Of a stretch of DNA of 64,000 nucleotides, positions 18,601-26,252 are shown one piece after another (positions within the stretch are counted from its first letter, which is position 1; every line of letters begins with the position of its first letter). The notes beneath the pieces are model-generated. The model ran no database searches and was not told where the DNA came from. It worked only from the letters and a program-made list of their open reading frames with translations. The position numbers and the translations under genes are program-made. The stretch covers positions 2,978,501 to 3,042,500 of the forward strand of contig NZ_FOIP01000001.1 of the NCBI RefSeq assembly GCF_900105215.1, read 5' to 3'. The stretch is from Lacrimispora sphenoides (lineage in GTDB: Bacteria; Bacillota; Clostridia; Lachnospirales; Lachnospiraceae).

Positions 18601-19546
18601 GGCAGGGCGTTATACGGTTCTGGTGACTGCTGAAGGATATACTGCCAAGACCTTGACTTTTGAAATTCTGGAAGCTGCAGGGAAAACGGTTGAGAATGAA
18701 AAATCAGCTCCTGGTGTGGAAACGACAAAATATGTGAAAGGAACGAACTGGGATCCGGCATATTATCGCGTGACCTTCGATACAACAGATGAGAAGGTAA
18801 CAAAGGAGTATTTAAATGCAGATAAAACAGTAATTGTTAACGGAATTCCTTATAAAAAGGCCATATTGTTCTCCACTTCCAGGCAAAATGAGTTTAAGGT
18901 ATCTAAGGATGATTCCTATGGCGTTGTAAAATATCTTGACTTTACGGCAGATGGCTTTACAGAAGAAGAAAACGAAGTGGTTATTGAGGTGAGCGGCTAC
19001 GAGACATTGACATTTATAGTCGAGTTATTTGATCCGGATGAAGGTATGGAAGGAAAGTTTGCTTCTGTAACTCTTAAGGAAGAGGAAGAGGCTGCAGAAG
19101 CCAAGGAAGAAAAGACTGGAGTAACAAAGGAAGAACCGGGTAAAGCTGAGGAAGAAAAGACAGAAGAAACGAAGGAAGAACCGGGTAAAGCTGAGGAAGA
19201 AAAGACAGAAGAAACAAAGGAAGAACCGGGTAAAGCTGAGGAAGAAAAGACAGAAGAAACGAAGGAAGAACCGGGTAAAGCTGAGGAAGACAAAACAGAA
19301 AAAGTTAAGGAAGAACCAGGTAAAGCTGGGGAAGACAGTACTGAAGGCGTCAAGGAAGAACCAGGTAAAGCTGGGGAAGACAAAACAAAAGAGGTTAAAG
19401 TAGAACCGGTGGAAACTGCGGAGGACCAGGCAGATGATACCAAGGAAGTAACGGCTGAAGCGAGGGAGAAAGACACAAAAGAAGCTGCAGAGAGCAAAAA
19501 AGAAGGAATTCAGAAAGATACTGCAGGAACCGATGAGACAGTTTAA
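15647..19546 (+). CDS. Large surface protein with wall-binding repeats and Shr-HID-like domains
   Basis: A 1299-residue secreted protein. Order: signal peptide (about 1-30); choline-binding-type wall repeats (about 45-185; GWIKKASGWYYL, GWYQAGGGTWYFF, ending TPDGYFVNGDGRWAE); Ser/Gly/Asn linker; a large all-beta region; then at least two, perhaps four, modules resembling the Shr-type hemoglobin-interacting domain (PF07550 pattern), e.g. DKEYISKITALYLDNSAI...LRIVAEGYKEQTVVL and LFQKAGRYTVLVTAEGYTAKTL; finally an Lys/Glu/Pro-rich tail with six 15-residue repeats. No sortase signal, so it is wall-bound through its N-terminus. Its promoter shares an operator with the metal-chelate importer operon next door, which suggests a receptor role in iron or heme capture. 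The domain match is by eye and needs a profile search. Confidence 0.8.
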   Translation: MVKKKLIQKTVVPILTAACVLSQFGIAWAGITGSSQTSRDGGIYTQGDWKYENDGWKHYEASGSISAGWIKKASGWYYLHPENGAMMTGWFQDEKGIRYYLNTSNDGTEGQMRSGWYQAGGGTWYFFNTANDGILGAVKTGWQWIDGYCYYFNIADGADMGRMYTGQTTPDGYFVNGDGRWAESDGTVHYEAGRGLASVPAAESAKKAASSGGGSSSSGRGGSSGGGSSSGNENNGGNSSGNENNGGSPGGNEGNPNEENNSQEGKDVFVHAEKTKLVDLGWIQYAVIAFQEGSIDDYTIDVDGTDITDVCTNVDDDGTVVKWQTTLWKPNTITVTRISDGKEQGIKVGKGSTAELPERGSLDSAPSAILTNGSISVFDYWLDNYDKDGNVRVRPEKTTFHLSGKNQETSSDVPADYYLPDTMIDKDGKGRIQLKLSLKTLAQENWFDQLKTIKVLDTENSILNKNLVFTTVLETEYGKTGVITIQLPQTNLFVRGRYQLNLSSGYSKATMNVPLHLVDNRLFAMNLNTLNPSPKEGEDFAFDIVGPEGESFGTEILSPIYRVDLTMPSGKVKSLTKINQWYEIGPMLHICGTDTDDNVITDESGIYTVTAYANGYQTMSKKVEVGSNSQTRADDLKIFAVAKPYGIDAMSSATVAIPDGGSSGGSGSSGGSKMNGYLIFDHDLLANALILHEIDDVNEDSEAVVQWWYDQKAQAVMDENAEIFYDFTHYLNAVKDGKLGTGEYLSFEKYKETQTGGETGNRPYQIKRVLEDGKLGTVESLLSVVGKTAPALKGAEGKLGEDLVLTSDKEYISKITALYLDNSAIALRSDDYITAYKISEAKESVTLLSKTEGTGGGTQQLTEEEHKLRIVAEGYKEQTVVLHVVKELEMFKLSLAENPNKAEAEDAAAYRVGQKVFINASADEDDESQKKLRGDFVKNLTGMTLTDPDDNTRKVLSKEQGGIFSQDNYEKGDYSFTLQKDLFQKAGRYTVLVTAEGYTAKTLTFEILEAAGKTVENEKSAPGVETTKYVKGTNWDPAYYRVTFDTTDEKVTKEYLNADKTVIVNGIPYKKAILFSTSRQNEFKVSKDDSYGVVKYLDFTADGFTEEENEVVIEVSGYETLTFIVELFDPDEGMEGKFASVTLKEEEEAAEAKEEKTGVTKEEPGKAEEEKTEETKEEPGKAEEEKTEETKEEPGKAEEEKTEETKEEPGKAEEDKTEKVKEEPGKAGEDSTEGVKEEPGKAGEDKTKEVKVEPVETAEDQADDTKEVTAEAREKDTKEAAESKKEGIQKDTAGTDETV
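19127..19396 (+). repeat. Six 45-bp coding repeats (Lys-Glu-Glu-Pro-Gly-Lys-Ala type)
   Basis: Tandem 15-codon units beginning at 19127, 19172, 19217, 19262, 19307 and 19352. Each begins KEEPGKA(E/G)E; the first four are nearly identical, the last two diverged, and a seventh degenerate unit follows. They form an extended, highly charged tail of the surface protein. Near-identity suggests recent unequal recombination and length variation between strains. Confidence 0.9.
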
Positions 19547-19588
19547 TTCGTCTGTTGGAGAATAAAAAGATTAATTGAAAGACCGTGT

Positions 19589-19617
19589 AAAAGAGGGGTA
19601 AAATTTGCCCCTCTTTT
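19589..19617 (+). terminator. Rho-independent terminator of the surface-protein gene
   Basis: Stem AAAAGAGGGG/CCCCTCTTTT with a 9-base loop, 42 bases after the stop codon; the T tract forms the 3' arm. Downstream (19618-19757) only AT-rich sequence is seen, with a weak CAGATA/TATCTG hairpin near 19682-19702 that could terminate the convergent minus-strand gene. Confidence 0.8.
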
Positions 19618-19757
19618 CAGACTATAGACAAACTATAAAACATGATTTTTATATACTATGTTGAATAAAAATACAAAGTATCAGATAGCTTAGAATATCT
19701 GGTGATTTATCTTTTTACAATAAAATTGAAATTTACTTATCGTATATTGTTCTAAAA

Positions 19758-20438
19758 CTATTCGCTGTTCCCAAAACGGTAAGGGCATATCGTCCGGCAC
19801 AAAAAACACTTTACTTTAAATTTTCTGTCTTCTATTGTAAAAAATTTAGAGCATCCTTTTTTTCCGAATGAGGCAAGATCGTCCAATGCTCCCGCAGGGC
19901 AGGCTTCAACGCATTTGTTACAGTTATCGCACATGGTAGATTGAGCTTTTTCATCCGGCATTATCTCTGCATCGGTAAGAACAGCGCTTAACCAAAGAAG
20001 ATTGCCGTACTGCGGATTCGTAAGTAAATAATTTTTTCCAATAACACCAAGCCCCGCGATTTCTGCGGCGTGTTTCAGAGAAATGTATCCAAACTGCTCT
20101 TTTCTTCCATCGCCTTCCACCCATTTGCCACCTGCTGCACTTATGACTTTTGTTTTACCCCCATCGGCCTTTATTCGTTTTGCTACCTCTTTTGCCATGT
20201 TGGTCATTGCAGTAAGCATTGCATTGCGGCTTGTGGTATATTCGGCTATATCGTTTAAGACTTCCGGTGAAAACGTAGTGCCTAGAACGATAACGGAAAG
20301 GCATTCCGTGAGTACATCAGTGGGCTTAAAACCGTTCGGCGCCAAACCAAAATCTTTGGAAGCTGCTATACCGACTACATTCGCCCCTGCATCCATTCCA
20401 TATTTTTTTACAATCGAACTATTAATTTCAGTTTTCAT
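19758..20438 (-). CDS. QueG-like protein with two [4Fe-4S] clusters
   Basis: Soluble protein of about 226 residues related to the C-terminal half of epoxyqueuosine reductase. Two cluster motifs are visible near the C-terminus: CDNCNKCVEACP and, after a single Cys in KKGCSKFF, CFLCRTICPYRFG. The N-terminal part (GANVVGIAASKDFG...SVIVLGTTFS) has the family fold, but the protein is clearly shorter than QueG (about 380) and has no HEAT-repeat end, so a tRNA-modifying role is doubtful; many such short anaerobe proteins are uncharacterised reductases. Start chosen at 20438 (GGAG nine bases upstream); ATG codons at 20459 and 20444 are alternatives. It is a single-gene unit. Confidence 0.75.
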   Translation of the reverse strand: MKTEINSSIVKKYGMDAGANVVGIAASKDFGLAPNGFKPTDVLTECLSVIVLGTTFSPEVLNDIAEYTTSRNAMLTAMTNMAKEVAKRIKADGGKTKVISAAGGKWVEGDGRKEQFGYISLKHAAEIAGLGVIGKNYLLTNPQYGNLLWLSAVLTDAEIMPDEKAQSTMCDNCNKCVEACPAGALDDLASFGKKGCSKFFTIEDRKFKVKCFLCRTICPYRFGNSE

Positions 20439-20842
20439 TAGCATTAGCTCCAGTTTCATTATTAAGGAATCACAAATGATATTTTATAAATATCTTAGCA
20501 TATGAAATATGACAATAGTGTGTCATGTTATGCTCCGAAAATATAAACAGCCTATAGTTACAACTAATGAACAAAATTTTGATGTACCTATTATACTACA
20601 TACCAGAACGTTAATATAGCACTGAATATTTATTCCCGTATATATTCAGTGCTATAATATAAATTTGACTTTGTCTACACTCTGAAAAGAAATTTTCAAA
20701 CATGGGATTGCCTGATATCGTAATGGTGAAACAGCAGCTGGCAGCCATGCCATGTATCAGAAACGAATTGACAGAAATCTGCAGTCAAGAGTATAATCGT
20801 CTCATAACAAAAAATAAGTAATATGAATTGAAGGTAAGGAAT
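20439..20842. other. Intergenic region with a 15-bp inverted repeat
   Basis: AT-rich, divergent spacer. It holds a perfect inverted repeat, TATAGCACTGAATAT (20615-20629) and its complement (20642-20656), with a 12-base loop, not adjacent to any gene end, so its role as terminator or mobile-repeat relic is open. A 39-codon open frame with an ATG at 20702 runs to 20821, without a ribosome site; it may be a decayed gene end and is not called as a gene. Confidence 0.6.
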
Positions 20843-21541
20843 ATGGATTATATGAAAAGTAACAGCCAGCCGGTTTCCGCTGATTATGTTTTCCTTAACA
20901 TTAGAAAACGTATTTTAAAGCTGGAATTAGAGCCTGGTACCAGGATCAGTGAAAATCAGATGGCGGAAGAGTATGGGGTGTCAAGAACCATCATCCGTAA
21001 TGCCTTTGCAAGGCTGAATCAGCTTGGGCTTCTTACGGTGTACCCCCAGAGAGGTACTTATGTAAGCTTGATTGATCTAAAACTAATCGGAGACCTGTTG
21101 ATTTTAAGGACTGCCGTGGAGAAGGAAGAGCTTTATGAGCTGTTGTCCCAGAAGGACGAAGAGAAGATTGGAAAACTGGTAAAAGAACTGGAGGATAATT
21201 TAGAAAAACAGGAGTCCTACCGGGATGTGGAGGGGTATGACCTGGAGTTTCAAAAGTTGGATTCTGCATTCCACCGGGCCATTGCGGAAAGTGTGGAACG
21301 GTATAATCTTATAAAATTGCTGGAGGATTTAATGCTCCACATTTCAAGATGGCGGAATTTCGATGTGGCACTTGGCAAAAGGATGCCCTGCCTGATCGAT
21401 GAACACCGGAGGATTGTCGATGAAATCAAAGGCGGCGATTTTGTCAAAGCCCAGCAGGCGATGGCAGATCATCTGGAAACCATATCCGAGATCAGAGCGA
21501 AAGCAAAGGAAAAGTATCCACAGTATTTCTTAAACATTTAA
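20843..21541 (+). CDS. GntR-family regulator, FCD type
   Basis: Repressor or activator of 232 residues. N-terminal winged helix (about 15-75; ISENQMAEEYGVSRTIIRNAF with the wing VYPQRGTYVS) and C-terminal FCD ligand domain (about 85-225) with metal/ligand residues in LDSAFHRAIAE and EHRRIVDEIK...ADHLE. FCD regulators bind small organic acids. Start at the ATG after AAGGTAAGG; a TTG at 20828 is possible. It directly precedes the 2-hydroxyacyl-CoA operon, whose leader carries two TGTATACA-type palindromes of the kind this family recognises. Confidence 0.9.
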   Translation: MDYMKSNSQPVSADYVFLNIRKRILKLELEPGTRISENQMAEEYGVSRTIIRNAFARLNQLGLLTVYPQRGTYVSLIDLKLIGDLLILRTAVEKEELYELLSQKDEEKIGKLVKELEDNLEKQESYRDVEGYDLEFQKLDSAFHRAIAESVERYNLIKLLEDLMLHISRWRNFDVALGKRMPCLIDEHRRIVDEIKGGDFVKAQQAMADHLETISEIRAKAKEKYPQYFLNI

Positions 21542-21739
21542 TCCGGCTGGACAAGAAGAAATGGTCGGAAGTCTTCAGTCATATAGATTTCAAGCCGTTT
21601 GCAGCGAAAACAGCCGATTATTTGTTTATAAGAAAAAGATTGTCACAAATTAGACGATTACAGAGGAAGAAGGAGGAGACCACGGTTCCAATCAGGTTCC
21701 ATATAATATCTAAAGAAAATCCTGATTTAAAAAAAGTTA

Positions 21740-21866
21740 TTGACAAATACGACAAATTTTGATAATCTATGCATGAAAAAGTGTATCTTATTACATTTTA
21801 TTTTTTATATTTAACTTGTATACAAGGATACACTTTTTCATAGAGCAACTTGTATACATGTATACA
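21740..21866 (+). promoter_or_regulatory. Promoter, leader hairpin and GntR-type operators of the 2-hydroxyacyl-CoA operon
   Basis: TTGACA at 21740-21745, 17 bases, TAATCT at 21763-21768. The transcript would begin near 21775, at a perfect 15-bp inverted repeat: ATGAAAAAGTGTATC (21773-21787) and its complement (21827-21841). Two palindromes follow the promoter: CTTGTATACAAG (21815-21826) and TGTATACATGTATACA (21851-21866), which fit operators for the GntR protein. The first abuts the 3' hairpin arm. The rest of the gap from 21542 holds no recognisable gene. Confidence 0.6.
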
Positions 21867-21920
21867 TATATATTTTTTTCTTAATTATTGTTAAAAATTA
21901 AACAAAGAAAGGAAAAGACC

Positions 21921-22691
21921 ATGTTCACATTAGGAGTTGACATAGGATCTACCACCTCCAAAGCGGTCATTCTGAAAGATGGACAGGAAATTCTGGCTAC
22001 TTCCCTGATTGGGGCAGGGACAGGAACCGACGGTCCGGGGCGGGCAATTGAGGCAGTACTTGCCGAAGTAAGTTTAAAGCCGGAAGAGATAACCGCTGTT
22101 TATGCTACCGGTTATGGAAGGAAGCTGTTAAAAAATGCCGATGGCGAGATGAGTGAACTGAGCTGCCATGCAAGGGGTGTCCATCATCTGCTTCCGGAAG
22201 TGCGGACCATCATTGATATTGGCGGACAGGATGCAAAGGTACTTTCCCTGGGTGCCGACGGGCGCATGACAGAATTTTTGATGAACGACAAATGTGCGGC
22301 AGGAACCGGACGGTTTCTGGATGTCATGGCAGGAATCCTTCAGCTGAGGATTGAGGATCTGGAAAAGCAGGCGGCCCTGTCAAAACAGACCGTCAAAATA
22401 TCCAGTACCTGTACGGTATTTGCTGAATCCGAAGTTATATCCCAGCTGGCAAACGGGGTCGAGATCCCGGATCTGGTTGCCGGCATCTGCCAGTCTGTGG
22501 CCAGCCGGGTAGCGGCTTTGGCAAAACGGGTCGGTGTGAAAGAAACAGTGTGTATGAGCGGCGGCGTTGCAAAAAATGGCGGGGTACGGAAAGCCATGGA
22601 GCAGGAGCTGGGTCTTAAAATTACATATTCACCAATGGCTCAGCTCATGGGTGCTTTAGGAGCGGCGCTTTACGCTTATGATAAATCATAA
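21921..22691 (+). CDS. 2-hydroxyacyl-CoA dehydratase activator (HgdC/HadI type)
   Basis: ATP-dependent 'archerase' of 256 residues that injects one high-energy electron into the dehydratase. ASKHA fold: VDIGSTTSK at the N-terminus, DIGGQDAK in the middle, and CMSGGVAKNGG near the end. The [4Fe-4S] cluster bridging the homodimer is held by Cys125 (DKCAAGTGR) and Cys164 (SSTCTVFAESE), nearly the same numbering as HgdC. Start at the ATG after AAAGGAAA. First gene of an operon; the dehydratase subunits follow. Confidence 0.92.
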   Translation: MFTLGVDIGSTTSKAVILKDGQEILATSLIGAGTGTDGPGRAIEAVLAEVSLKPEEITAVYATGYGRKLLKNADGEMSELSCHARGVHHLLPEVRTIIDIGGQDAKVLSLGADGRMTEFLMNDKCAAGTGRFLDVMAGILQLRIEDLEKQAALSKQTVKISSTCTVFAESEVISQLANGVEIPDLVAGICQSVASRVAALAKRVGVKETVCMSGGVAKNGGVRKAMEQELGLKITYSPMAQLMGALGAALYAYDKS

Positions 22692-22706
22692 AAGGAGGAA
22701 TTTTTC

Positions 22707-23945
22707 ATGGGAGAAGGAGAGAAAAAACCAAAGTTTACCATTGATCCCAATTCAGCCAAGTTTAAGCTGAACGAGATTGTGGCAAAGCACTACAAGGAGG
22801 TCCAGGAGGCAAAGGACAGAGGAGAAAAAATCGGCTGGTGCGCCAGCAATTTCCCTCAGGAAATTTTTCAGACCTTAGGCATTAAAGTGTGCTATCCCGA
22901 GAATCAGGCAGCAGCGATTGCGGCAAGAGGAGCCGGACAGCGGCTGTGTGAAATTTCAGAGGCGGAAGGTTATTCCAATGACATCTGCGCTTATGCAAGG
23001 ATCAGTCTGGCACATATGATGGTGGGGGAAACTCCGGAGCAGAACATGCCTCTGCCGGATTTTGTACTTTGCTGCAATAACATCTGCAACTGCATGATCA
23101 AATGGTATGAGAACATTGCAAAAGAGCTTAACATTCCGCTGATTCTCATTGACATTCCCTTTAATCCTGATTACGAGGTTTCAGATGCCCAGGTAGCATA
23201 TGTCAAGAGCCAGTTTCTTGCTGCCATTGAACAGCTGGAGGAAATCACCGGCAAGAAATGGAGTGAAGAGAAATTCAAGGAGGTTATGGAAATCTCGAAC
23301 AGGACTTCCAGAGCATGGCTGGAGGCTACAGCCTATACCAAATATACCCCTTCTCCACTTAACGGCTTTGACCTGCTTAATCATATGGCGGTTGCCGTCT
23401 GTGCCAGAGGGACCGTGGACGCTGCCGAAGCTTTTGAAACCCTGCTGGAGGAATATAAAAAGGCAGTGGAAGAGGGAACCAGTACCTTCCGTGCAGAGGA
23501 AAAATACAGGATCATGTTTGAAGGGATTGCCTGCTGGCCTCATTTAAGAACAACGGCCACCGGCCTTAAGTCCCGGGGAATCAACATGGTGGCAACCATT
23601 TATGCCGATGCCTTTGGATTTATTTATGATGACTTTGACGGCCTGATCCGTGCCTACTGCAACGTGCCCAATGCCATGAACTTAGAGCATGCCCGGGATA
23701 AGAGAGAAGCGATTGTAAATAAGACCCATGCAGAGGGGCTTCTGGTTCATACCAACCGTTCCTGCAAGCTTTGGAGCGGCTTTATGTATGAGATGAGCCG
23801 CCAGATCGGAGAGGACTGCCAGATACCGGTCACCTCTTTTGACGGTGATCAGGCAGACCCGCGAAACTTCTCGGAAGCCCAGTATGAAACAAGGGTTCAG
23901 GGGCTGACAGAAATCATGGAATCCAACAAAGGGGGGAAAGATTGA
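22707..23945 (+). CDS. 2-hydroxyacyl-CoA dehydratase, alpha subunit (HadB/FldB type)
   Basis: Subunit of 412 residues of the radical dehydratase that converts a 2-hydroxyacyl-CoA to the 2-enoyl-CoA via a ketyl radical. The HgdB family pattern is visible: GWCASNFPQEIFQTLGI, a Cys-rich LCCNNICNCMIKWYE region, IPLILIDIPFN, and conserved HTNRSCKLWSG near the end. Conserved Cys residues hold a [4Fe-4S] cluster. The stop codon overlaps the start of the beta-subunit gene. The acyl group is not readable from sequence; close relatives act on 2-hydroxyisocaproyl-, phenyllactyl- or 2-hydroxyglutaryl-CoA. Confidence 0.9.
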   Translation: MGEGEKKPKFTIDPNSAKFKLNEIVAKHYKEVQEAKDRGEKIGWCASNFPQEIFQTLGIKVCYPENQAAAIAARGAGQRLCEISEAEGYSNDICAYARISLAHMMVGETPEQNMPLPDFVLCCNNICNCMIKWYENIAKELNIPLILIDIPFNPDYEVSDAQVAYVKSQFLAAIEQLEEITGKKWSEEKFKEVMEISNRTSRAWLEATAYTKYTPSPLNGFDLLNHMAVAVCARGTVDAAEAFETLLEEYKKAVEEGTSTFRAEEKYRIMFEGIACWPHLRTTATGLKSRGINMVATIYADAFGFIYDDFDGLIRAYCNVPNAMNLEHARDKREAIVNKTHAEGLLVHTNRSCKLWSGFMYEMSRQIGEDCQIPVTSFDGDQADPRNFSEAQYETRVQGLTEIMESNKGGKD

Positions 23946-25063
23946 TGGCAACATTGAATGAATTATTAGAAAATTTTCATGAAATTGCATGTTCACCGAA
24001 AAAACAGCTGAATGCTTATCTGGAGCAGGGAAAAAAGGTTGTGGCTTGTGTTCCTGTCTATACTCCGGAAGAACTGATCCACTCCATGGGGCTTGTTCCT
24101 ATGGGAGCATGGGGAGCGGATATTGAGTTAAAAGAGTCTAAAAGATATTTTCCTGCTTTTATCTGTTCCATTATGCAGAGCATTCTGGAACTGGGAATCA
24201 GTGGAGAATACAAAGGCATTTCAGCCATCGTGATTCCCTCCCTCTGTGATTCTTTAAAGTGTCTGGGACAGAACTGGAAATACGCGGTAAAGGACATTCC
24301 CTTTATTCCCATGACCTATCCCCAGAACCGGAAGCCGGAGTCCGGAAAAGAATTTACCAAAGCTTCCTATGAGCGTGTGATAAGAGATTTAGAGGCGATA
24401 ACCGGTGAGAAATTCAGTGAAGCTTCCCTGGCCCGGTCCAATGAGATCTATAATGAACACAATGCGGCAATGAGAAAGCTGACAGAGGTTTTAGAACAGC
24501 ATCCTTCCATCACGGCAGTCCAGAGAAGAGATATTTTTAAAAGTGCTCATTTCATGCGGAAGGAAGAACATACAGCACTGGTCAGCCAGCTGATGGAGGC
24601 TTTGTCAGAAGCAGAGGAGAAGGAAAGCAAAATCAAGGTAATCACCACCGGAATCCTGGCAGACAGCGATGGACTGCTTAAAATCTTTGATGAACATGGA
24701 CTGCAGATTGTGGCAGATGATGTTGCCCATGAATCCAGGCAGTACCGTACGGATGTCAATCTGGAACTGGAACCTTTGGAAGGACTTGCAGATAAGTTTT
24801 CCCGAATGGACCATTGTTCTGTCCTGTACGATCCGGAAAAGAAGAGAGCCGGTTATATTGTTGACCTGGCAAAGAAGTACAAAGCAAAGGGTGTGGTCGT
24901 TCTTCTGACGAAATTCTGTGATCCGGAAGAATTTGATTATGTAATGGTAAAAAGAGCCTGTGCAGAGGCAGGAATTCCTATCATTCAGGTAGAAGTAGAC
25001 AGACAAATGGTAAATTACGAGCAGGCAGGAACGATGATAGAAGCATTCATAGATATGCTTTAA
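23945..25063 (+). CDS. 2-hydroxyacyl-CoA dehydratase, beta subunit (HadC/FldC type)
   Basis: Partner subunit of 372 residues, same family and fold as the alpha subunit (VVACVPVYTPEELIHSMGLVP at the N-terminus, SLCDSLKCLGQNW in the middle, KGVVVLLTKFCDPEEFDY and IPIIQVEVDRQ at the end). The ATG shares bases with the stop of the upstream gene (TGATG), so equal synthesis is expected. The heterodimer carries one [4Fe-4S] cluster per subunit and is activated by the product of 21921-22691. Confidence 0.9.
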   Translation: MATLNELLENFHEIACSPKKQLNAYLEQGKKVVACVPVYTPEELIHSMGLVPMGAWGADIELKESKRYFPAFICSIMQSILELGISGEYKGISAIVIPSLCDSLKCLGQNWKYAVKDIPFIPMTYPQNRKPESGKEFTKASYERVIRDLEAITGEKFSEASLARSNEIYNEHNAAMRKLTEVLEQHPSITAVQRRDIFKSAHFMRKEEHTALVSQLMEALSEAEEKESKIKVITTGILADSDGLLKIFDEHGLQIVADDVAHESRQYRTDVNLELEPLEGLADKFSRMDHCSVLYDPEKKRAGYIVDLAKKYKAKGVVVLLTKFCDPEEFDYVMVKRACAEAGIPIIQVEVDRQMVNYEQAGTMIEAFIDML

Positions 25064-25078
25064 CAGGAGGAGAAGGAT

Positions 25079-26212
25079 ATGATCGATAAAAATAAAATGC
25101 CGGTAGCCGTGGGCGTTGCTTTCGTATGGTTTACAACACAGTTTGGCGGAGGGTTTGCTTCCGGTGCACAACTGGTTCAGTATTTCGTTGCCTTTGGTAT
25201 TTGGGCGCTAATCACTCCGATTCTTGCTCAGGCAATCGGAGCGGTGTTCCAGTGGTATGGACTTCGGTTTGCAAAGCTTCATGATGCTTATGATTACAGA
25301 ACCTTTAACAATAAGTTTTACGGAAAATTCGCCCCCATTTTTTCCAACCTTTATGAACTTGTTTACATATTATTGCTTTGCCTGGCTCCCTCTGTTGCCT
25401 TTGCGACCGGAGGCTCAACCATGCAGTCCCTTACTGGAATCCCATATATGGCCTGTACCTTGATCATAGGATTGTTTATCTTTTTTGTGACCATTTTCGG
25501 AACGAATTTTGTAAGAAAAGCGGCTTCCACATTGTCAGTCATTATCATAGCAGGCCTTTTGATCGTGTACATACCGAACATTATTGTCAGCTGGGGTGAT
25601 ATTGTAAGGAATATCAAGACTTTGGGAGCTGATCCTGCACCTGCTGGCCCGGCCCTTTGGAGCTGTTTTATTTATGGTTCCTTCCAGCTGGCTTCTATCG
25701 GGTTGTTATACCAGCATGCGGAATCATTTAAATCGGAAAAGGAAGCCGGAACCAGTATGATTTACGGATTCATCGTAAACTCCGGACTGATTATGCTTTC
25801 CACTTTAGGGATTATGGCAGTAGCAACTAATCCGGATTTATCAAAAGATCCCCTTCCGGTTATCACACTGATTAAAGGCGGAGTGGGAGCTGGCTTCATG
25901 AATCCTATGATTTCCATCCTCATTATTTTAGGAGCGGTATCAACGGCGGTTAATATGATTGCAGGAGCGGTTCAGAGAGTTGTGGTTGCACTTGAAAAGC
26001 CGGAGGAAAAAAAGAATGATGGAAAACCTACGGCAAAAACCTTAATCTGCGCATTGTTATGTACCATTCTTGCATTTGCTATCGCCCAGTTTGGACTTCT
26101 TCCTCTGGTAAAAGTAGGATATGGATACCTGGGTTACGTAACCATTGTGGTGGTACTGGTTCCGTTCCTGATCCGAATGATCGGAGAAGCGATGGGAAAA
26201 ATCGAGAAATAA
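25079..26212 (+). CDS. YkvI-like membrane transporter
   Basis: Integral membrane protein of 377 residues with about ten helices, of the YkvI family, distantly related to the APC/LeuT-type secondary transporters. The glycine-rich first helix (FVWFTTQFGGGFASGAQL) is the usual substrate/ion site of that fold. Lying between the dehydratase and the acyl-CoA ligase genes, with AGGAGGAGAAGG before the ATG, it most likely imports the acid (or parent amino acid) fermented by this operon, or exports the end product. No close characterised homologue is known to me. Confidence 0.75.
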   Translation: MIDKNKMPVAVGVAFVWFTTQFGGGFASGAQLVQYFVAFGIWALITPILAQAIGAVFQWYGLRFAKLHDAYDYRTFNNKFYGKFAPIFSNLYELVYILLLCLAPSVAFATGGSTMQSLTGIPYMACTLIIGLFIFFVTIFGTNFVRKAASTLSVIIIAGLLIVYIPNIIVSWGDIVRNIKTLGADPAPAGPALWSCFIYGSFQLASIGLLYQHAESFKSEKEAGTSMIYGFIVNSGLIMLSTLGIMAVATNPDLSKDPLPVITLIKGGVGAGFMNPMISILIILGAVSTAVNMIAGAVQRVVVALEKPEEKKNDGKPTAKTLICALLCTILAFAIAQFGLLPLVKVGYGYLGYVTIVVVLVPFLIRMIGEAMGKIEK

Positions 26213-26252
26213 CTGACAGAAACATGGGGCAGAGATTAGCAGGAGAATGAAT

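Noticed and set aside
18997..19497. A 166-codon minus-strand Ser/Leu-rich frame
   Set aside because: It is the antisense of the Lys/Glu-rich repeats of the surface protein, without a ribosome site.
20702..20821. A 39-codon plus-strand frame upstream of the GntR gene
   Set aside because: No ribosome site or recognisable similarity; retained only as a note in the intergenic entry.
21773..21841. Riboswitch or T-box in the leader of the 2-hydroxy acid operon
   Set aside because: Only a simple hairpin and palindromes are present; no conserved aptamer or T-box sequence was seen.
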